From Candidatus Saganbacteria bacterium (GTDB lineage: Bacteria; Margulisbacteria; WOR-1; XYC2-FULL-46-14; XYC2-FULL-37-10): DNA of 64,000 nucleotides. The notes beneath the pieces were generated by a model. That model did not search any database. It had not been told where the DNA came from and worked only from the letters and a program-made list of their open reading frames with translations. A program made the position numbers and the translations under genes. The DNA lies in NCBI GenBank assembly GCA_016223245.1, contig JACRPL010000013.1, positions 1 through 64,000 on the forward strand. Direction: 5' to 3'. Shown piece by piece: positions 28,838 through 38,555 of the stretch; positions within the stretch are counted from its first letter, which is position 1; each line of letters begins with the position of its first letter.

Positions 28838-28881
28838 AATCGCGCAACAATCGCGCAACAATCGCGCAACAATCGCGCAGC
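28838..28881. repeat. Four tandem 11-bp repeats upstream of fic
   Basis: Four copies of AATCGCGCAAC (the last ends AGC) at 28838, 28849, 28860 and 28871. The 11-base period places each unit on the same face of the helix. They cover the -35 region of the fic promoter, so they could be operator sites. No coding function. Confidence 0.85.
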
Positions 28882-28890
28882 ATCTTGTCT

Positions 28891-29175
28891 TTACAGGATA
28901 GAAGGTCTCGTTTTCTCCAACACATCCAACTCGGTTACCAAAGTTTCCAGTTCTTCGTATCCAACATTCTCTTCATCGATCTTTTTCTCAACAGCTGCAA
29001 TCTTCGCGTGGAGAGCCTTGAACTTCTTATCGTATTCAGCTTCAGCGGTTTCTGTCTTTTTCTTATTGGACTTCTTTTCTTTCTTAGGCTTCTTGCCGCT
29101 GTGTATCGTAAAACTCACATCATCGAGAAGTTCGTGACCGCCAAAGCCTAGTGATAAATTATTTATCTGAAGCAT
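28891..29175 (-). pseudogene. ABC-F ATPase remnant: N-terminus joined to C-terminal coiled coil
   Basis: The 94-residue frame starts LQINNLSLGFGGHELLDDVSFTIHSG, which is the opening of an ABC-F (Uup/EttA-like) ATPase. Where the Walker A loop should follow, it runs directly into a Lys-rich linker and a coiled coil (YDKKFKALHAKIAAVEKKIDEENVGYEELETLVTEL), the usual C-terminal end of that family. Roughly 450 residues with both ATPase cores are missing. The join is in frame and the start overlaps the engB stop (TAATG). It cannot hydrolyse ATP; whether the short product is made is unknown. Confidence 0.75.
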
Positions 29176-29765
29176 TAATTCAAAACCTCTCGAGCCAATT
29201 CTTTGAACCCGACTTTTGATTCGGATGAATAGGGAATAACTTTATGAGCGCCGATTACATCCTGGATCTCTTTTATCTGGTCCTCATAAACCGATTTTTT
29301 TATCTTATCCACTTTGTTGGCTACAACTACAACATTTTTGTTGAACTCTTCCAAGCTCCCGAGCATTTCCATGTCGTCGGCCGTAGGACCCACATATGCA
29401 TCAATGATCAATACGATCTTCTTTTGAACATAAGTTGATTTGAACAAATACCAATCGATCAATTTAAAAAGTCTCTCTCTAACTTCCCACGATGCTTTAG
29501 CAAATCCATATCCCGGAAGATCCAACAAATAGACGGAGTCATTGATCAAAAAGATATTTATTTCTTTCGTACGACCAGGAAATGAGCTGGCAATAGCTAA
29601 ACCTTTTTTATTGGTCAGAGAATTGATAACACTTGATTTGCCGACATTGGATCGGCCGATAAAGGCGACTTGGGGGATAGCGCTATCCAAAATATCGCTT
29701 GTGCCTTTTATGCCTCTTATGAATTTTGCCGAAGTAATATTATATTTTAAATTTTGATCGTTCAT
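29175..29765 (-). CDS. engB: Ribosome biogenesis GTP-binding protein EngB/YsxC
   Basis: Protein of 196 residues, normal length. GTPase motifs: G1 GRSNVGKSS (about 33-41), G2 FPGRTKEINIF, G3 DLPGYGFA, G4 NKVDKI and G5 SS region near the end. Needed for large-subunit assembly. Downstream is the ABC-F remnant, overlapping by one base (TAATG). No ribosome site is obvious upstream; a half copy of the AACCTGCGA palindrome lies at 29781-29790 in the 37-base gap before it. Confidence 0.95.
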   Translation of the reverse strand: MNDQNLKYNITSAKFIRGIKGTSDILDSAIPQVAFIGRSNVGKSSVINSLTNKKGLAIASSFPGRTKEINIFLINDSVYLLDLPGYGFAKASWEVRERLFKLIDWYLFKSTYVQKKIVLIIDAYVGPTADDMEMLGSLEEFNKNVVVVANKVDKIKKSVYEDQIKEIQDVIGAHKVIPYSSESKVGFKELAREVLN

Positions 29766-29802
29766 GATTTGTTTGTTAGTAACCTGCGAGTGAAGTGTTG
29801 AG

Positions 29803-30429
29803 CTATTCTTTCATCTGGGGAAGGATGTACCTGGTCGAGCGGCCGGCGCCTTCGCTTTTAACTATCGCTTTATCATCAAGCATTGTGAGCTCAATATGCG
29901 CGGTTTTGTGAGAAACATTAAAAGCTTCCCTGTACTCTCTGTTAGTGATGCTTCCGTGTTCCTGCATTAATATGAGAGCGCGAAGCTGCCGCTTGTTGAG
30001 GCCTTTGCCGCCCCAAGGGTTTGTGATCGATTTTTCTTCGTCTTCTTTAGCGGGGCGCGATTCGCCGGCGTCGCGAAGATAACAGATATCATCTGTCTTA
30101 TATGGCTTCTCGTCGCCTTCGCACACAGTAATTACGGCGACTTTTTTACCGCCGCGGTCCATTACTTCAACTGTCGGTATGATTTTAGGAGTACAGCAAT
30201 TTTCGGCCAAGTCCTTGACCCATGTCTTGAACTCGTCGATATCTGGAATTTCGACCCCGATAAGGTGTTTATTTTTGTCGTCAAGACCTAAAACGATCTT
30301 GCCGCCGTCGGAGTTCGCGAACGCAACAATATCTCGCGACAAATCTTCGGGGGTAGGGATCTGTTTTTCGAATTCTACAGATTGTCCTTCGCCTTGTTCG
30401 AGCAGGGTGATGATTTCTTCCCAATTCAT
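29803..30429 (-). CDS. AlbA_2 (Schlafen-type) domain protein with HTH
   Basis: Protein of 208 residues from ATG 30429. EQGEGQSVEFEKQIPTPEDLSRDIVAFANSDGGKIVLGLDD is the AlbA_2 putative nucleic-acid-binding/ATP-like domain. The C-terminal third (LNKRQLRALILMQEHGSITNREYREAFNVSHKTAHIELTML) is a winged helix. Such proteins are regarded as transcription regulators. The start is supported by a minus-strand TGATATCAT ending 7 bases before the ATG; the longer frame to 30465 would run through this promoter. Confidence 0.8.
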   Translation of the reverse strand: MNWEEIITLLEQGEGQSVEFEKQIPTPEDLSRDIVAFANSDGGKIVLGLDDKNKHLIGVEIPDIDEFKTWVKDLAENCCTPKIIPTVEVMDRGGKKVAVITVCEGDEKPYKTDDICYLRDAGESRPAKEDEEKSITNPWGGKGLNKRQLRALILMQEHGSITNREYREAFNVSHKTAHIELTMLDDKAIVKSEGAGRSTRYILPQMKE

Positions 30430-30436
30430 TATCACT

Positions 30437-30446
30437 ATGATATCAT
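30437..30446. promoter_or_regulatory. Palindromic bidirectional extended -10
   Basis: The palindrome ATGATATCAT (30437-30446) reads TGATATCAT on both strands. It ends 7 bases before ATG 30429 on the minus strand and 7 bases before TTG 30454 (13 before ATG 30460) on the plus strand. Two divergent, nearly leaderless transcripts would overlap in their -10 boxes, so they probably compete. Confidence 0.55.
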
Positions 30447-30459
30447 ATAGGCCTTGGCC

Positions 30460-31086
30460 ATGCAATTTCTAAAAACTATTTTAGATCTGATATATCCTCC
30501 ACGATGTGAAGCCTGTAAATCCCTTGGCCCGCAAGCCTTTTGCGACAGGTGCCGATCCCAAATTTCATTCTTGAAGCCGTCGGCGTTCGTCCATTCGGTG
30601 GCCATTTATGAAAATTCTTTAAAGACCGCTATCATGAAGTACAAATACAAAAGAAAAATGCATCTTTCAAAACCTCTTGGCGAGCTTATGGCCCAGTACA
30701 TAAGATCATCGTTTGATATAAGCAGGGTGGACTATATCGTACCTGTGCCGTTGCATGAAAAAAGATTGCATGAAAGAGGTTATAACCAAGCCGAGCTTTT
30801 GTCCCATGAAATAAGCAGGCATTTTGGCGTGCCGACGCTATCCGGGTTGCTCCATAGGACGCGCGAAACAAAACCGCAGTTCGATCTCCCCCGAAACGAC
30901 AGGTTCAAAAACGTCAAAGGAGCTTTCGCTCTTCATGGCGCGCACCACATAAAAGGTAAAAGAATTTTGATATTGGACGACATATATACGACAGGATCGA
31001 CTATATCCGAATGCACGAGGGTACTTAAAGAAGGCGAGGCCGCGCAAGTCCATGTCTTAACTCTTTCTCGCGCAATTAATTTATGA
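30460..31086 (+). CDS. comF: ComF-family phosphoribosyltransferase
   Basis: Protein of 208 residues. The N-terminal zinc ribbon CEACKSLGPQAFCDRCRSQ is followed by a type I phosphoribosyltransferase fold with the PRPP motif RILILDDIYTTGSTISECT. ComF homologues act in DNA uptake in naturally competent bacteria, but many are found outside that context. ATG 30460 is chosen (MQFLKTILDLIYPPRC is the family start); the TTG at 30454 adds two residues and would be the leaderless start. It precedes hpf-secA-prfB. Confidence 0.9.
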   Translation: MQFLKTILDLIYPPRCEACKSLGPQAFCDRCRSQISFLKPSAFVHSVAIYENSLKTAIMKYKYKRKMHLSKPLGELMAQYIRSSFDISRVDYIVPVPLHEKRLHERGYNQAELLSHEISRHFGVPTLSGLLHRTRETKPQFDLPRNDRFKNVKGAFALHGAHHIKGKRILILDDIYTTGSTISECTRVLKEGEAAQVHVLTLSRAINL

Positions 31087-31117
31087 TATACTTTATTCAA
31101 ATTCACGGAGGTATAAA

Positions 31118-31498
31118 ATGCAAATAAACATACAAGCCCACCATACGGAATTGACCGCGCCGATCAGGTCCTATGCGACAAAAAAGATAGAAAAGCTGCA
31201 AGAATATTATAAGAACATCTTGAAAGCCGAGATAACGCTCGAAGTTAGGGCGAACGACGATACAAGGCGCAACCAGGTCACGGAAGTCACACTCTGGGTC
31301 TCGGGCAAAAAGGTCATAAGAGCCTCGGACGGAGCAAAGAATATTTACGCGGCGATAGACCTTGTTGAAGAGGAACTAAAGAAACAATTAAAAAAGCACA
31401 AAGATAAGCACATCAAAGAAGCAAGAAGGTCGGCAGAAAAAATAAAATCTAAATTTAGAAAGCCCGGAAAAATTGGACTAGCCGAGTCCTTACTTTAA
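31118..31498 (+). CDS. hpf: Ribosome hibernation promoting factor, short form
   Basis: Protein of 126 residues with the HPF/YfiA fold: [34 protein letters not shown], then [29 protein letters not shown]. The C-terminal dimerisation domain of long HPF is absent; a basic tail replaces it. It binds the 30S channel and silences ribosomes in stationary phase. GGAGG at 31107-31111 sits 6 bases before the ATG, and TATACT at 31087-31092 may be the -10, so it is leadered. Directly followed by secA. Confidence 0.93.
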   Translation: MQINIQAHHTELTAPIRSYATKKIEKLQEYYKNILKAEITLEVRANDDTRRNQVTEVTLWVSGKKVIRASDGAKNIYAAIDLVEEELKKQLKKHKDKHIKEARRSAEKIKSKFRKPGKIGLAESLL

Positions 31499-31499
31499 A

Positions 31500-33839
31500 A
31501 TGGTTCTAAAATGGTTATTCAACCTTATCGGCGACACCGATGAGAAAAAGCTAAAGGTTATAACTCCTCTTGTAGGCCTTATAAACTCGCAAGAAGCCGC
31601 AATAAAAAAGCTTTCCGACGAAGAGCTTCGCGCAAAAACAGACGAGTTCAAAAAAAGATTAACACAAGGCGAAGCATTAGACGACCTTTTACCTGAAGCA
31701 TTCGCATGCGTAAGGGAAGCCTCCATCAGGACGATAGGCCTTAGGCATTTTGACGTTCAGCTATTAGGCGGCATTATTCTCCATCAGGGAAAAATATCTG
31801 AAATGAAAACAGGCGAGGGCAAGACGCTTGTAGCAACCCTTCCTGTTTATCTAAATGCGCTGACAGGCTATGGCGTCCATCTGGTCACCGTGAACGATTA
31901 TTTGGCAAAGCGCGATTCCGAATGGATGGGCCCGGTGTACAGAGCGCTTGGCTTAAGTGTTGGCTGTATCCAGCATGACATGGAGCCGTCAGAGAGACAA
32001 TTGCATTACAGCTGCGATATCACATATGGCACAAATAACGAATTTGGTTTCGATTACCTGCGCGACAACATGGCCCTATCCCCCGAAGATTGCGTACAAA
32101 GGGAATTGCATTACGCGATAGTCGATGAAGTTGATTCGATTTTGATCGATGAAGCGAGAACGCCGCTTATCATTTCGGGCATGGTTGAAGATAAAGTTGA
32201 TACATATTATAAAGCGAATGAGCTGGTAGGAAGATTAAAAACAAATGAAGATTTTACGCTTGACGAAAAAACCAAGAATGTTATTTTGAACGAGCCCGGC
32301 ATCAAAAAAATAGAAAAACTTTTAAATATTGAATATTTATTTGATGTAGAGCATATGGAGCTTGCCCATCAATTGCTTCAATCCCTCAAAGCGCATTACA
32401 TGTTCAAACTTGATGTCGATTATGTGATAAAAGACGGCGAGATAATAATCGTCGATGAATTCACGGGACGCTTAATGGTAGGCCGAAGATACAGCGACGG
32501 GCTACACCAGGCGATCGAGGCCAAAGAAAAAGTTCAGATAAGGGAAGAGTCTCAAACATTGGCAACGATCACTTTCCAGAACTATTTTAGGTTATACAAA
32601 AAGATAGCCGGAATGACCGGAACCGCAAAGACCGAAGAAGGCGAATTCTGGAAGATCTACGGGCTCGAAGTATTAGTTATACCCGCAAACAAGGTGATGA
32701 TAAGAAAAGATCTATCCGATGTAATCTATAAAACTAAGAAAGAAAAATTCAAAGCGGTTGTTGCCGAGATCGAAGAGCGCCACAAGAAAGGACAACCTCT
32801 GCTTGTAGGCACAGTATCGATCGAACATTCGGAACTCTTGTCCGAGATGCTTTTCCGCAAAGGGATACCTCATCGAGTGCTAAACGCAAAACAGCACGAA
32901 AAAGAAGCGGAGATAATTGCAAAAGCAGGACAAAAGAACACGGTTACGATCTCAACAAACATGGCCGGTCGTGGTACGGACATTGTATTAGGTGATGGAG
33001 TAACAGATCTTGGCGGCTTGCATGTAATCGGCACCGAGAGGCACGAGAGCAGGCGTATCGACAACCAGCTTAGAGGACGATCGGGACGCCAAGGCGACCC
33101 TGGATCGACCAGATTTTATGTAGCACTCGAAGATGAACTGATGAGACTCTTCGGCTCCGACCGAATAGCCAACATTATGGACAGGCTCGGCATAGCCCCC
33201 GATACTCCGATCGAACATCCGATGATAAGCAGAGCTCTTGAAAACGCGCAAAAGAAAGTTGAAGAATATTATTTTGGCATCAGAAAACAAATTCTTGAAT
33301 TCGATGATGTCATGAATAAGCAAAGAGATACTATTTATACTTTAAGACATAAGATCTTGTTCGGCGAGAACATTGAAGAAACAAGGGATTCGATGATCGA
33401 TCCTTCAAATAAAGAAGCTTTCGCGAAAAAAGAAGAAGAAATAGGCGCGGACGCGATGCGAAACCTTGAGAGAGTTGTTATGCTTAGAGTTATCGATTCT
33501 AGATGGATCGAACAGCTCGATAATATGGATAATTTGCGCGACGGCATAGGCCTTAGAGGTTACGGCGGAAAAGACCCGTTAGTTGAATATAAGATCGAAG
33601 GCTACCAGATGTTCAACGAAATGATGCAAGCTATCCGCGATGAGGTCTCGGACCTTATCTTAAAAGTACAGATAGTAAAAGAAGGCGGGCAGATCATCCA
33701 AAAGAAAAGGCAAGTTACATACAGCCAACCCCAAAATGCGCTGGCTGCTCGCAAGGCCGTAAGGGTTGGCCGCAACGAACCATGCCCATGCGGGTCGGGG
33801 AAAAAATATAAGAAGTGCTGCGGCAAAGAGGCTGTTTAA
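31500..33839 (+). CDS. secA: Preprotein translocase ATPase SecA
   Basis: Protein of 779 residues. Motor motifs: Walker [44 protein letters not shown], Walker [30 protein letters not shown] and [16 protein letters not shown]-terminal zinc site [14 protein letters not shown] (SecB/ribosome binding) is present. The linker before it is short, giving a length below the ~900 of E. coli. Drives export through SecYEG. Starts one base after the hpf stop; its stop overlaps the prfB start. Confidence 0.97.
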   Translation: MVLKWLFNLIGDTDEKKLKVITPLVGLINSQEAAIKKLSDEELRAKTDEFKKRLTQGEALDDLLPEAFACVREASIRTIGLRHFDVQLLGGIILHQGKISEMKTGEGKTLVATLPVYLNALTGYGVHLVTVNDYLAKRDSEWMGPVYRALGLSVGCIQHDMEPSERQLHYSCDITYGTNNEFGFDYLRDNMALSPEDCVQRELHYAIVDEVDSILIDEARTPLIISGMVEDKVDTYYKANELVGRLKTNEDFTLDEKTKNVILNEPGIKKIEKLLNIEYLFDVEHMELAHQLLQSLKAHYMFKLDVDYVIKDGEIIIVDEFTGRLMVGRRYSDGLHQAIEAKEKVQIREESQTLATITFQNYFRLYKKIAGMTGTAKTEEGEFWKIYGLEVLVIPANKVMIRKDLSDVIYKTKKEKFKAVVAEIEERHKKGQPLLVGTVSIEHSELLSEMLFRKGIPHRVLNAKQHEKEAEIIAKAGQKNTVTISTNMAGRGTDIVLGDGVTDLGGLHVIGTERHESRRIDNQLRGRSGRQGDPGSTRFYVALEDELMRLFGSDRIANIMDRLGIAPDTPIEHPMISRALENAQKKVEEYYFGIRKQILEFDDVMNKQRDTIYTLRHKILFGENIEETRDSMIDPSNKEAFAKKEEEIGADAMRNLERVVMLRVIDSRWIEQLDNMDNLRDGIGLRGYGGKDPLVEYKIEGYQMFNEMMQAIRDEVSDLILKVQIVKEGGQIIQKKRQVTYSQPQNALAARKAVRVGRNEPCPCGSGKKYKKCCGKEAV

Positions 33840-34921
33840 TGCTCGATGATCTAAAGAAAGAAACCGGCCAGTTCAAAGAAAATATTTTAAAGATCGAAAA
33901 GTACATGGGGATCGGAAAGAAGAAGGGTCGCGTAAAAGAATTGGAACCTCTCGCCCAATCATCGGATCTCTGGAAAGACCCGAACAAAGCAAAAGTTGTC
34001 CTCCAAGAAATTAAAGCGCTAGAGAAGATCGTTCAAAGCTATGAAACCTTAAAGACAACTTTTGACGATCTTGAAGGTCTTGTTGAGATATCATCCGATC
34101 AAGAAGAAAATGAGCTTCGTAAAGAATTTGAAGATATAAAAAAGAAAGCTTCAGTCCTAGAGCTCGCGGCGCTTCTATCCGGACCGTATGATTCAAACAA
34201 CGCCATATTATCAATAAACTCCGGAGCAGGCGGCACCGATTCGCAGGATTGGGCACAAATTCTACTTCGTATGTACACAAGATGGGCCGAGCACAAAGGT
34301 TATGCACTCGAAATGCCGGATATCTCATACGGCGAAGAAGCCGGCATCAAAAGCGCGACTCTTATCATTTCAGGGCCATATGCCTATGGATATTTAAAAA
34401 ACGAGACCGGAATTCACAGGCTTGTAAGGATCTCTCCATTTTCTTCCGAAGGAAAAAGACACACTTCTTTCGCATCGGTCGAAGTAGTTCCCGAAATTAC
34501 AGAGGATATTAATATAGAGATCGATCCGGCCGATCTTCGTGTCGATACATACCGCGCATCTGGCCCGGGCGGCCAGAATGTCAACAAAGTATCGTCGGCT
34601 ATTAGGATCACACATATTCCGACAGGAATCGTAACCCAGTCGCAAACGGACCGTTCACAACACAAGAACCGCGATAACGCGATGAGAATACTTAAAGCAA
34701 AGCTCTATGAAATGATGCAGGCCCAGCACAAAGAAAAAATTGACGAGTTGCGCGGAGAGAAAAAAGCGATAGAATGGGGGCATCAGATAAGGTCGTATGT
34801 TTTCCAGCCGTACACTTTGGTCAAAGATCACAGGACGGGAGCAGAAGTCGGGAATGTTGATGCGGTTGTCGATGGCGACATAGACGCATTCATTGAAGCA
34901 TCTTTGAAGAAGAAGGGGTAA
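33839..34921 (+). CDS. prfB: Peptide chain release factor 2, no programmed frameshift
   Basis: Protein of 360 residues from ATG 33839, which shares a base with the secA stop (TAATG). The tripeptide anticodon SPF (HRLVRISPFSSEGKR) marks RF2 recognition of UGA/UAA, and SGPGGQNVNKVSSAIRI holds the catalytic GGQ. The frame is continuous from the start with no in-frame TGA near codon 25, so the autoregulatory +1 frameshift of many prfB genes is absent. A longer start at 33815 would lie within secA. Confidence 0.96.
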   Translation: MLDDLKKETGQFKENILKIEKYMGIGKKKGRVKELEPLAQSSDLWKDPNKAKVVLQEIKALEKIVQSYETLKTTFDDLEGLVEISSDQEENELRKEFEDIKKKASVLELAALLSGPYDSNNAILSINSGAGGTDSQDWAQILLRMYTRWAEHKGYALEMPDISYGEEAGIKSATLIISGPYAYGYLKNETGIHRLVRISPFSSEGKRHTSFASVEVVPEITEDINIEIDPADLRVDTYRASGPGGQNVNKVSSAIRITHIPTGIVTQSQTDRSQHKNRDNAMRILKAKLYEMMQAQHKEKIDELRGEKKAIEWGHQIRSYVFQPYTLVKDHRTGAEVGNVDAVVDGDIDAFIEASLKKKG

Positions 34922-34989
34922 ACTCACCCCCTCCGACTTCGTCGGTTTCCCCCTCTCTTTTTAAGAGAGGGGGATTAAGGGGGTGAGTT
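34921..34989. repeat. Family B palindromic element after prfB
   Basis: It begins at the last base of the prfB stop codon. AACTCACCCCC and GGGGGTGAGTT arms (11 bp, perfect) enclose hairpins CCGAC/GTCGG and CCCCCTCTCTT/AAGAGAGGGGG. May serve as the terminator of the hpf-secA-prfB transcript. Confidence 0.9.
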
Positions 34990-35010
34990 GACAAAAACAA
35001 GGAGAATCAA

Positions 35011-36933
35011 ATGGCAGAGAGGATCAGCAAGATATTATTATCCATGATCTTAACCCTTGCGGTGCTGACAGGCGCATGGCTCGGGTTTCAGAGACATGGC
35101 ATCGAATCCGAAAGCAAAACGATCGAACTCGCAATGGACTATAATGACCTTAAAACAATTTCCGCCCTCTCTCATTATTCCTTCGACAAACTTTTGGGCG
35201 ACATTAAAGAACGTGGGGTAGTTTCGATAGGCGTCCGCGAAGAAACGCTTTCTGAAGCATCAACCATGGGCGAGATTTATTATGTCACAGGGTCGGGGAT
35301 TGCAAGGTCTCCCGACATAAACCTTGAATTAAAAAAGCTCGCGCGAAAAAAACTTATTTCCGGCGACAAGACATATATAATTAGTACGAACGACACTTCG
35401 CGGACAAGAATCGCAGGCCAGCTTTCTTCAATGCTTCCGGAAAAAGATATTATACCTTTGAAAAAAAACATCGTCGAGATAAGCCAAGGCGACGTCCTGC
35501 TTAAAGACGCAGGTGTTGGATTATCCGAAGCTGTTACAAATTATTTATCCAAGAAAGGCTTCCGCATCATCCCAAGACTGTGGAACGACCCGCGCTATAA
35601 CATCAAACAAAAGATCGCTTCGCTCAAAGGGCATCAAACGATCATCTTTGACGGCGATGAGATCACAGGATATCCCGAGAACATCAAGCTATTGGCCAAA
35701 GAATTAAAGAAGAACGGCATTAAATTCGGCAATGTCGAGATCGTAAAACAAGATGGGGATAAAAAGCTTAGAGGATTAATGAACCACAATATTGTCCGCG
35801 TCCACAGCATCCCAAAAGACGAATTGAAAAAGCTTGGCCGGGATGAGGCAATAGACAGGTTTGTTCGCGCGGCAAAAGAGCGAAGCATTAGGCTTATCTA
35901 TATTAGGCCGTTCCTGCCTCCGCAGATAATAGGGGATCCCATCAAATATAATTTGAGCTACTTATCAGATGTGAAGGCCTCGCTTGCAAATGCCGGCTTC
36001 AACCTTGGCCCTGCGTCAAAACCAACAGTTATAAAACCTTTCGGATGGCAGGTGCTCCTTATGGGGATTGGAGTTGTGATAGGAGGATTGCTTCTTATAA
36101 ATTATTTTATTAAGTTCCCGGAATTTGTAAATTGGATAACGATAGTTGCGTCTGCTTTTATTATGGTAGTTGTCGGAGCCGGCGGCCATTCATTTATTCT
36201 TGAAAAGACCTTGGCATTTTTGGCAGCCATCACTTTTCCGGCATACGCTATGATCTCCCAATTCTCCAAAAAAACACAGGGAGAGGGCAATCCATATATC
36301 AATGCTTTGTACATTGCCCTAAATGTTGTTGCAGACACCGCATTGGGCATTATTTTGATCGTAGGCCTTCTCGCGAACACTACCTTCATGCTAGCGGCCC
36401 AAACATTTGCCGGGATCAAATTCACTTTGATAATTCCAGTCCTTCTTGTCGCGATATACTTTTTCTTTAAAACAGAAGAAGGATTCGATATGACATCGTT
36501 CAAGAATAAATTGCAGAACATAATGTCGACCAACTTGCCTGTTTGGATTTTCTTATTAGGGTTAGTTGCGTTAGGATCGCTTGCTATCCTTCTTGCGAGA
36601 TCCGGCAATTTTGTGCTCCCTGTCCCCGAATTTGAAAAGACAGGGCGTTTGATATTGGAAAAGATCATGTCGGTAAGACCTCGTACAAAAGAATTCTTGA
36701 TCGGATATCCATTCTTGATGATATCAGCGTTCTTGTTCCTAAAAGATAAAAAACAATGGTTGCCGGTACTTTTAGCTATTGCTGTTATTGGTCCCGTATC
36801 AACGCTCAACAGCTTCTGCCACATCCACAGCGCGCTTGTTATATCAATCATAAGATCTGTTAATGGTTTAGTGCTCGGGGTTCTAATTGGATGGCTTGCG
36901 TGGTTCCTGATCACCAAATATTCAAAAGCATGA
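35011..36933 (+). CDS. DUF5693-family multi-pass membrane protein
   Basis: Protein of 640 residues. One N-terminal membrane segment (about 7-24) is followed by an extracytoplasmic domain of about 320 residues (ending PFLPPQIIGDPIKYNLSYLSDVKASLANAGFNLGPAS) and at least eight membrane segments from about residue 345 to the end. AAGGAG lies 8 bases before the ATG. The family is of unknown function but recurs next to csaB and tagA/wecG, as here. A role in export or assembly of a cell-wall polymer is inferred from that context. Overlaps csaB by 4 bases (ATGA). Confidence 0.85.
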   Translation: MAERISKILLSMILTLAVLTGAWLGFQRHGIESESKTIELAMDYNDLKTISALSHYSFDKLLGDIKERGVVSIGVREETLSEASTMGEIYYVTGSGIARSPDINLELKKLARKKLISGDKTYIISTNDTSRTRIAGQLSSMLPEKDIIPLKKNIVEISQGDVLLKDAGVGLSEAVTNYLSKKGFRIIPRLWNDPRYNIKQKIASLKGHQTIIFDGDEITGYPENIKLLAKELKKNGIKFGNVEIVKQDGDKKLRGLMNHNIVRVHSIPKDELKKLGRDEAIDRFVRAAKERSIRLIYIRPFLPPQIIGDPIKYNLSYLSDVKASLANAGFNLGPASKPTVIKPFGWQVLLMGIGVVIGGLLLINYFIKFPEFVNWITIVASAFIMVVVGAGGHSFILEKTLAFLAAITFPAYAMISQFSKKTQGEGNPYINALYIALNVVADTALGIILIVGLLANTTFMLAAQTFAGIKFTLIIPVLLVAIYFFFKTEEGFDMTSFKNKLQNIMSTNLPVWIFLLGLVALGSLAILLARSGNFVLPVPEFEKTGRLILEKIMSVRPRTKEFLIGYPFLMISAFLFLKDKKQWLPVLLAIAVIGPVSTLNSFCHIHSALVISIIRSVNGLVLGVLIGWLAWFLITKYSKA

Positions 36934-37934
36934 AGATCGCAGTTTCAGGATATTATGGGTTCGGAAATTTGGGCGATGAAGCAATCCTCCAATCCCTAAA
37001 GGAAGGCTTCAAGGGACACGAATTATTAATACTCGATCGTGATAATAGGTTTAACCGCAAATATATAAAAGACGCGGATATTTTTATTAGCGGGGGCGGG
37101 GGGCTGCTGCAAGACAAGACAAGTACCAAAAGCTTCCTCTATTATGTCGGGCTCATATTCTACGCAAAGCTACTTCGCAAAAAAATATATATATTTGCTC
37201 AAAGCATTGGCCCCATAACTAATCCATTCAATCTCATGCTTCTAAAAAGGGCTCTTAGTTCAGCTAATCTTATAACAGTAAGAGATAGCGCTTCTTTTGA
37301 TTTCTTACAGTCTTTAAATCTCAAGGAAAAGATACTCAAAACCGCCGACCCAACTATTATTCTCAAAAAAGATGATTCAATTAAGATAGAGAAAAAGTAT
37401 CCCGGACCAATGATCGGGATATGCCCAAGACAATTCAAAGATATGCCAAAAGACATGGAAGAGAATTTTGCAGCGCTCTTGGACAAATTATTTTCTCTCA
37501 ATAAAGCGAACATTGTATTGATCCCTTTCCAAAAGCCAAACGATATCGAGATCTGCGAGAACATTGCAAAGAAAATGAAGCGCCCTAATAGAATTTTAAG
37601 AAACGGTCTTCCCCCGAACAAGATGATGGGAGCGATATCCCAAATGGACCTCGTGCTAGGCATGAGGCTTCATTCATTGATCTTTGCCGTAAATACTCTA
37701 ACCCCATCGCTTGGCATCACTTACGATCCAAAGGTCCAAGGTTTTATGGACGATCTGTCTCAGCCTGTTATTGAACCGAAAGATCTCAAGGAAACGGAAA
37801 TACTTTTGGAAGTAATAGGACATCTCCTTGAAACCTCGGACGGAATAAAACACAGCCTTGAAATCGAACGCCGCAAGTTATATGCTAATGCAGAGCTTAA
37901 TTTTGAGTTACTAACGATGCTAAGGAGCAAATAA
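36930..37934 (+). CDS. csaB: Polysaccharide pyruvyl transferase CsaB
   Basis: Protein of 334 residues; ATG 36930 overlaps the DUF5693 stop and gives the family start KIAVSGYYGFGNLGDEAILQSL. Further motifs: ISGGGGLLQDKTSTKS, FAQSIGPITNPFN, and DLVLGMRLHSLIFAV. Adds pyruvate ketals to a peptidoglycan-linked polysaccharide so that SLH domains can bind. In diderm relatives of Firmicutes this tethers OmpM-type outer-membrane proteins, which suggests an SLH-based envelope tether here. Confidence 0.92.
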   Translation: MKIAVSGYYGFGNLGDEAILQSLKEGFKGHELLILDRDNRFNRKYIKDADIFISGGGGLLQDKTSTKSFLYYVGLIFYAKLLRKKIYIFAQSIGPITNPFNLMLLKRALSSANLITVRDSASFDFLQSLNLKEKILKTADPTIILKKDDSIKIEKKYPGPMIGICPRQFKDMPKDMEENFAALLDKLFSLNKANIVLIPFQKPNDIEICENIAKKMKRPNRILRNGLPPNKMMGAISQMDLVLGMRLHSLIFAVNTLTPSLGITYDPKVQGFMDDLSQPVIEPKDLKETEILLEVIGHLLETSDGIKHSLEIERRKLYANAELNFELLTMLRSK

Positions 37935-37936
37935 AA

Positions 37937-38551
37937 ATGGACTTAATAAATTTCAATTGGCTGGGGCTTGCGATAGTTATTATTCAGATATTCATCATAA
38001 CCGATCCTGTCGGCAATCTTCCTATCTTCTACGCGCTGACAAAAAAGGAAAACCCGATCGACCGGCAAAAAACATTTTTTACGGCGGCGGTCACCGCGTT
38101 CACTATGCTTATCGTTTTCGCTTTCTTAGGGAATGCGATACTCGATCTGTTCAAAATAACTCTTGCCGATTTTCAGATAGCCGGCGGCATATTGATCTTG
38201 ATCATAGCGACGCTTATTTTGATTAGAGGCACTTGGGCGGAAGAAATGGAACACCCTGAATCGGTTGGAGTAGTGCCTATCGCATGCCCGCTTCTTGTGG
38301 GTCCGGGCGCGATCACGACAGCAATGGTATCGATGGCTATAAACGGCATAGCGATAACGATCCTAGCCATTGCCGCGAATTTCTTCATCACTTTGGTCAC
38401 CTTATATTTCGGAGAGAACATTTTTAAGTTCTTGGGTGAGAACGGGTCAGCGATAGTAGGAAAGGTTATGGCGATCATTTTAGCTGCTATTGCCGTAAGC
38501 TTTATTCACAGCGGAATAGCTTCTTGGATGACTGTGCCTGTCGTCAGGTGA
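37937..38551 (+). CDS. MarC-family (UPF0056) membrane protein
   Basis: Protein of 204 residues with six predicted membrane helices. Family features: IFIITDPVGNLPIFYALT near the start, QIAGGILILIIATLIL, and CPLLVGPGAITTAMV in the middle. Function unknown despite the multiple-antibiotic-resistance name. It lies 2 bases after csaB and 4 bases before wecG, so it is part of the envelope operon. Confidence 0.9.
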   Translation: MDLINFNWLGLAIVIIQIFIITDPVGNLPIFYALTKKENPIDRQKTFFTAAVTAFTMLIVFAFLGNAILDLFKITLADFQIAGGILILIIATLILIRGTWAEEMEHPESVGVVPIACPLLVGPGAITTAMVSMAINGIAITILAIAANFFITLVTLYFGENIFKFLGENGSAIVGKVMAIILAAIAVSFIHSGIASWMTVPVVR

Positions 38552-38555
38552 TGAT

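Noticed and set aside
33815-33930. Programmed frameshift at the start of prfB
   Set aside because: The frame is continuous from ATG 33839 with no in-frame TGA or CTTTGAC-type slip site.
36102-36917. 271-codon minus-strand frame opposite DUF5693
   Set aside because: Shadow frame of the membrane-protein gene, no ribosome site, no family pattern.
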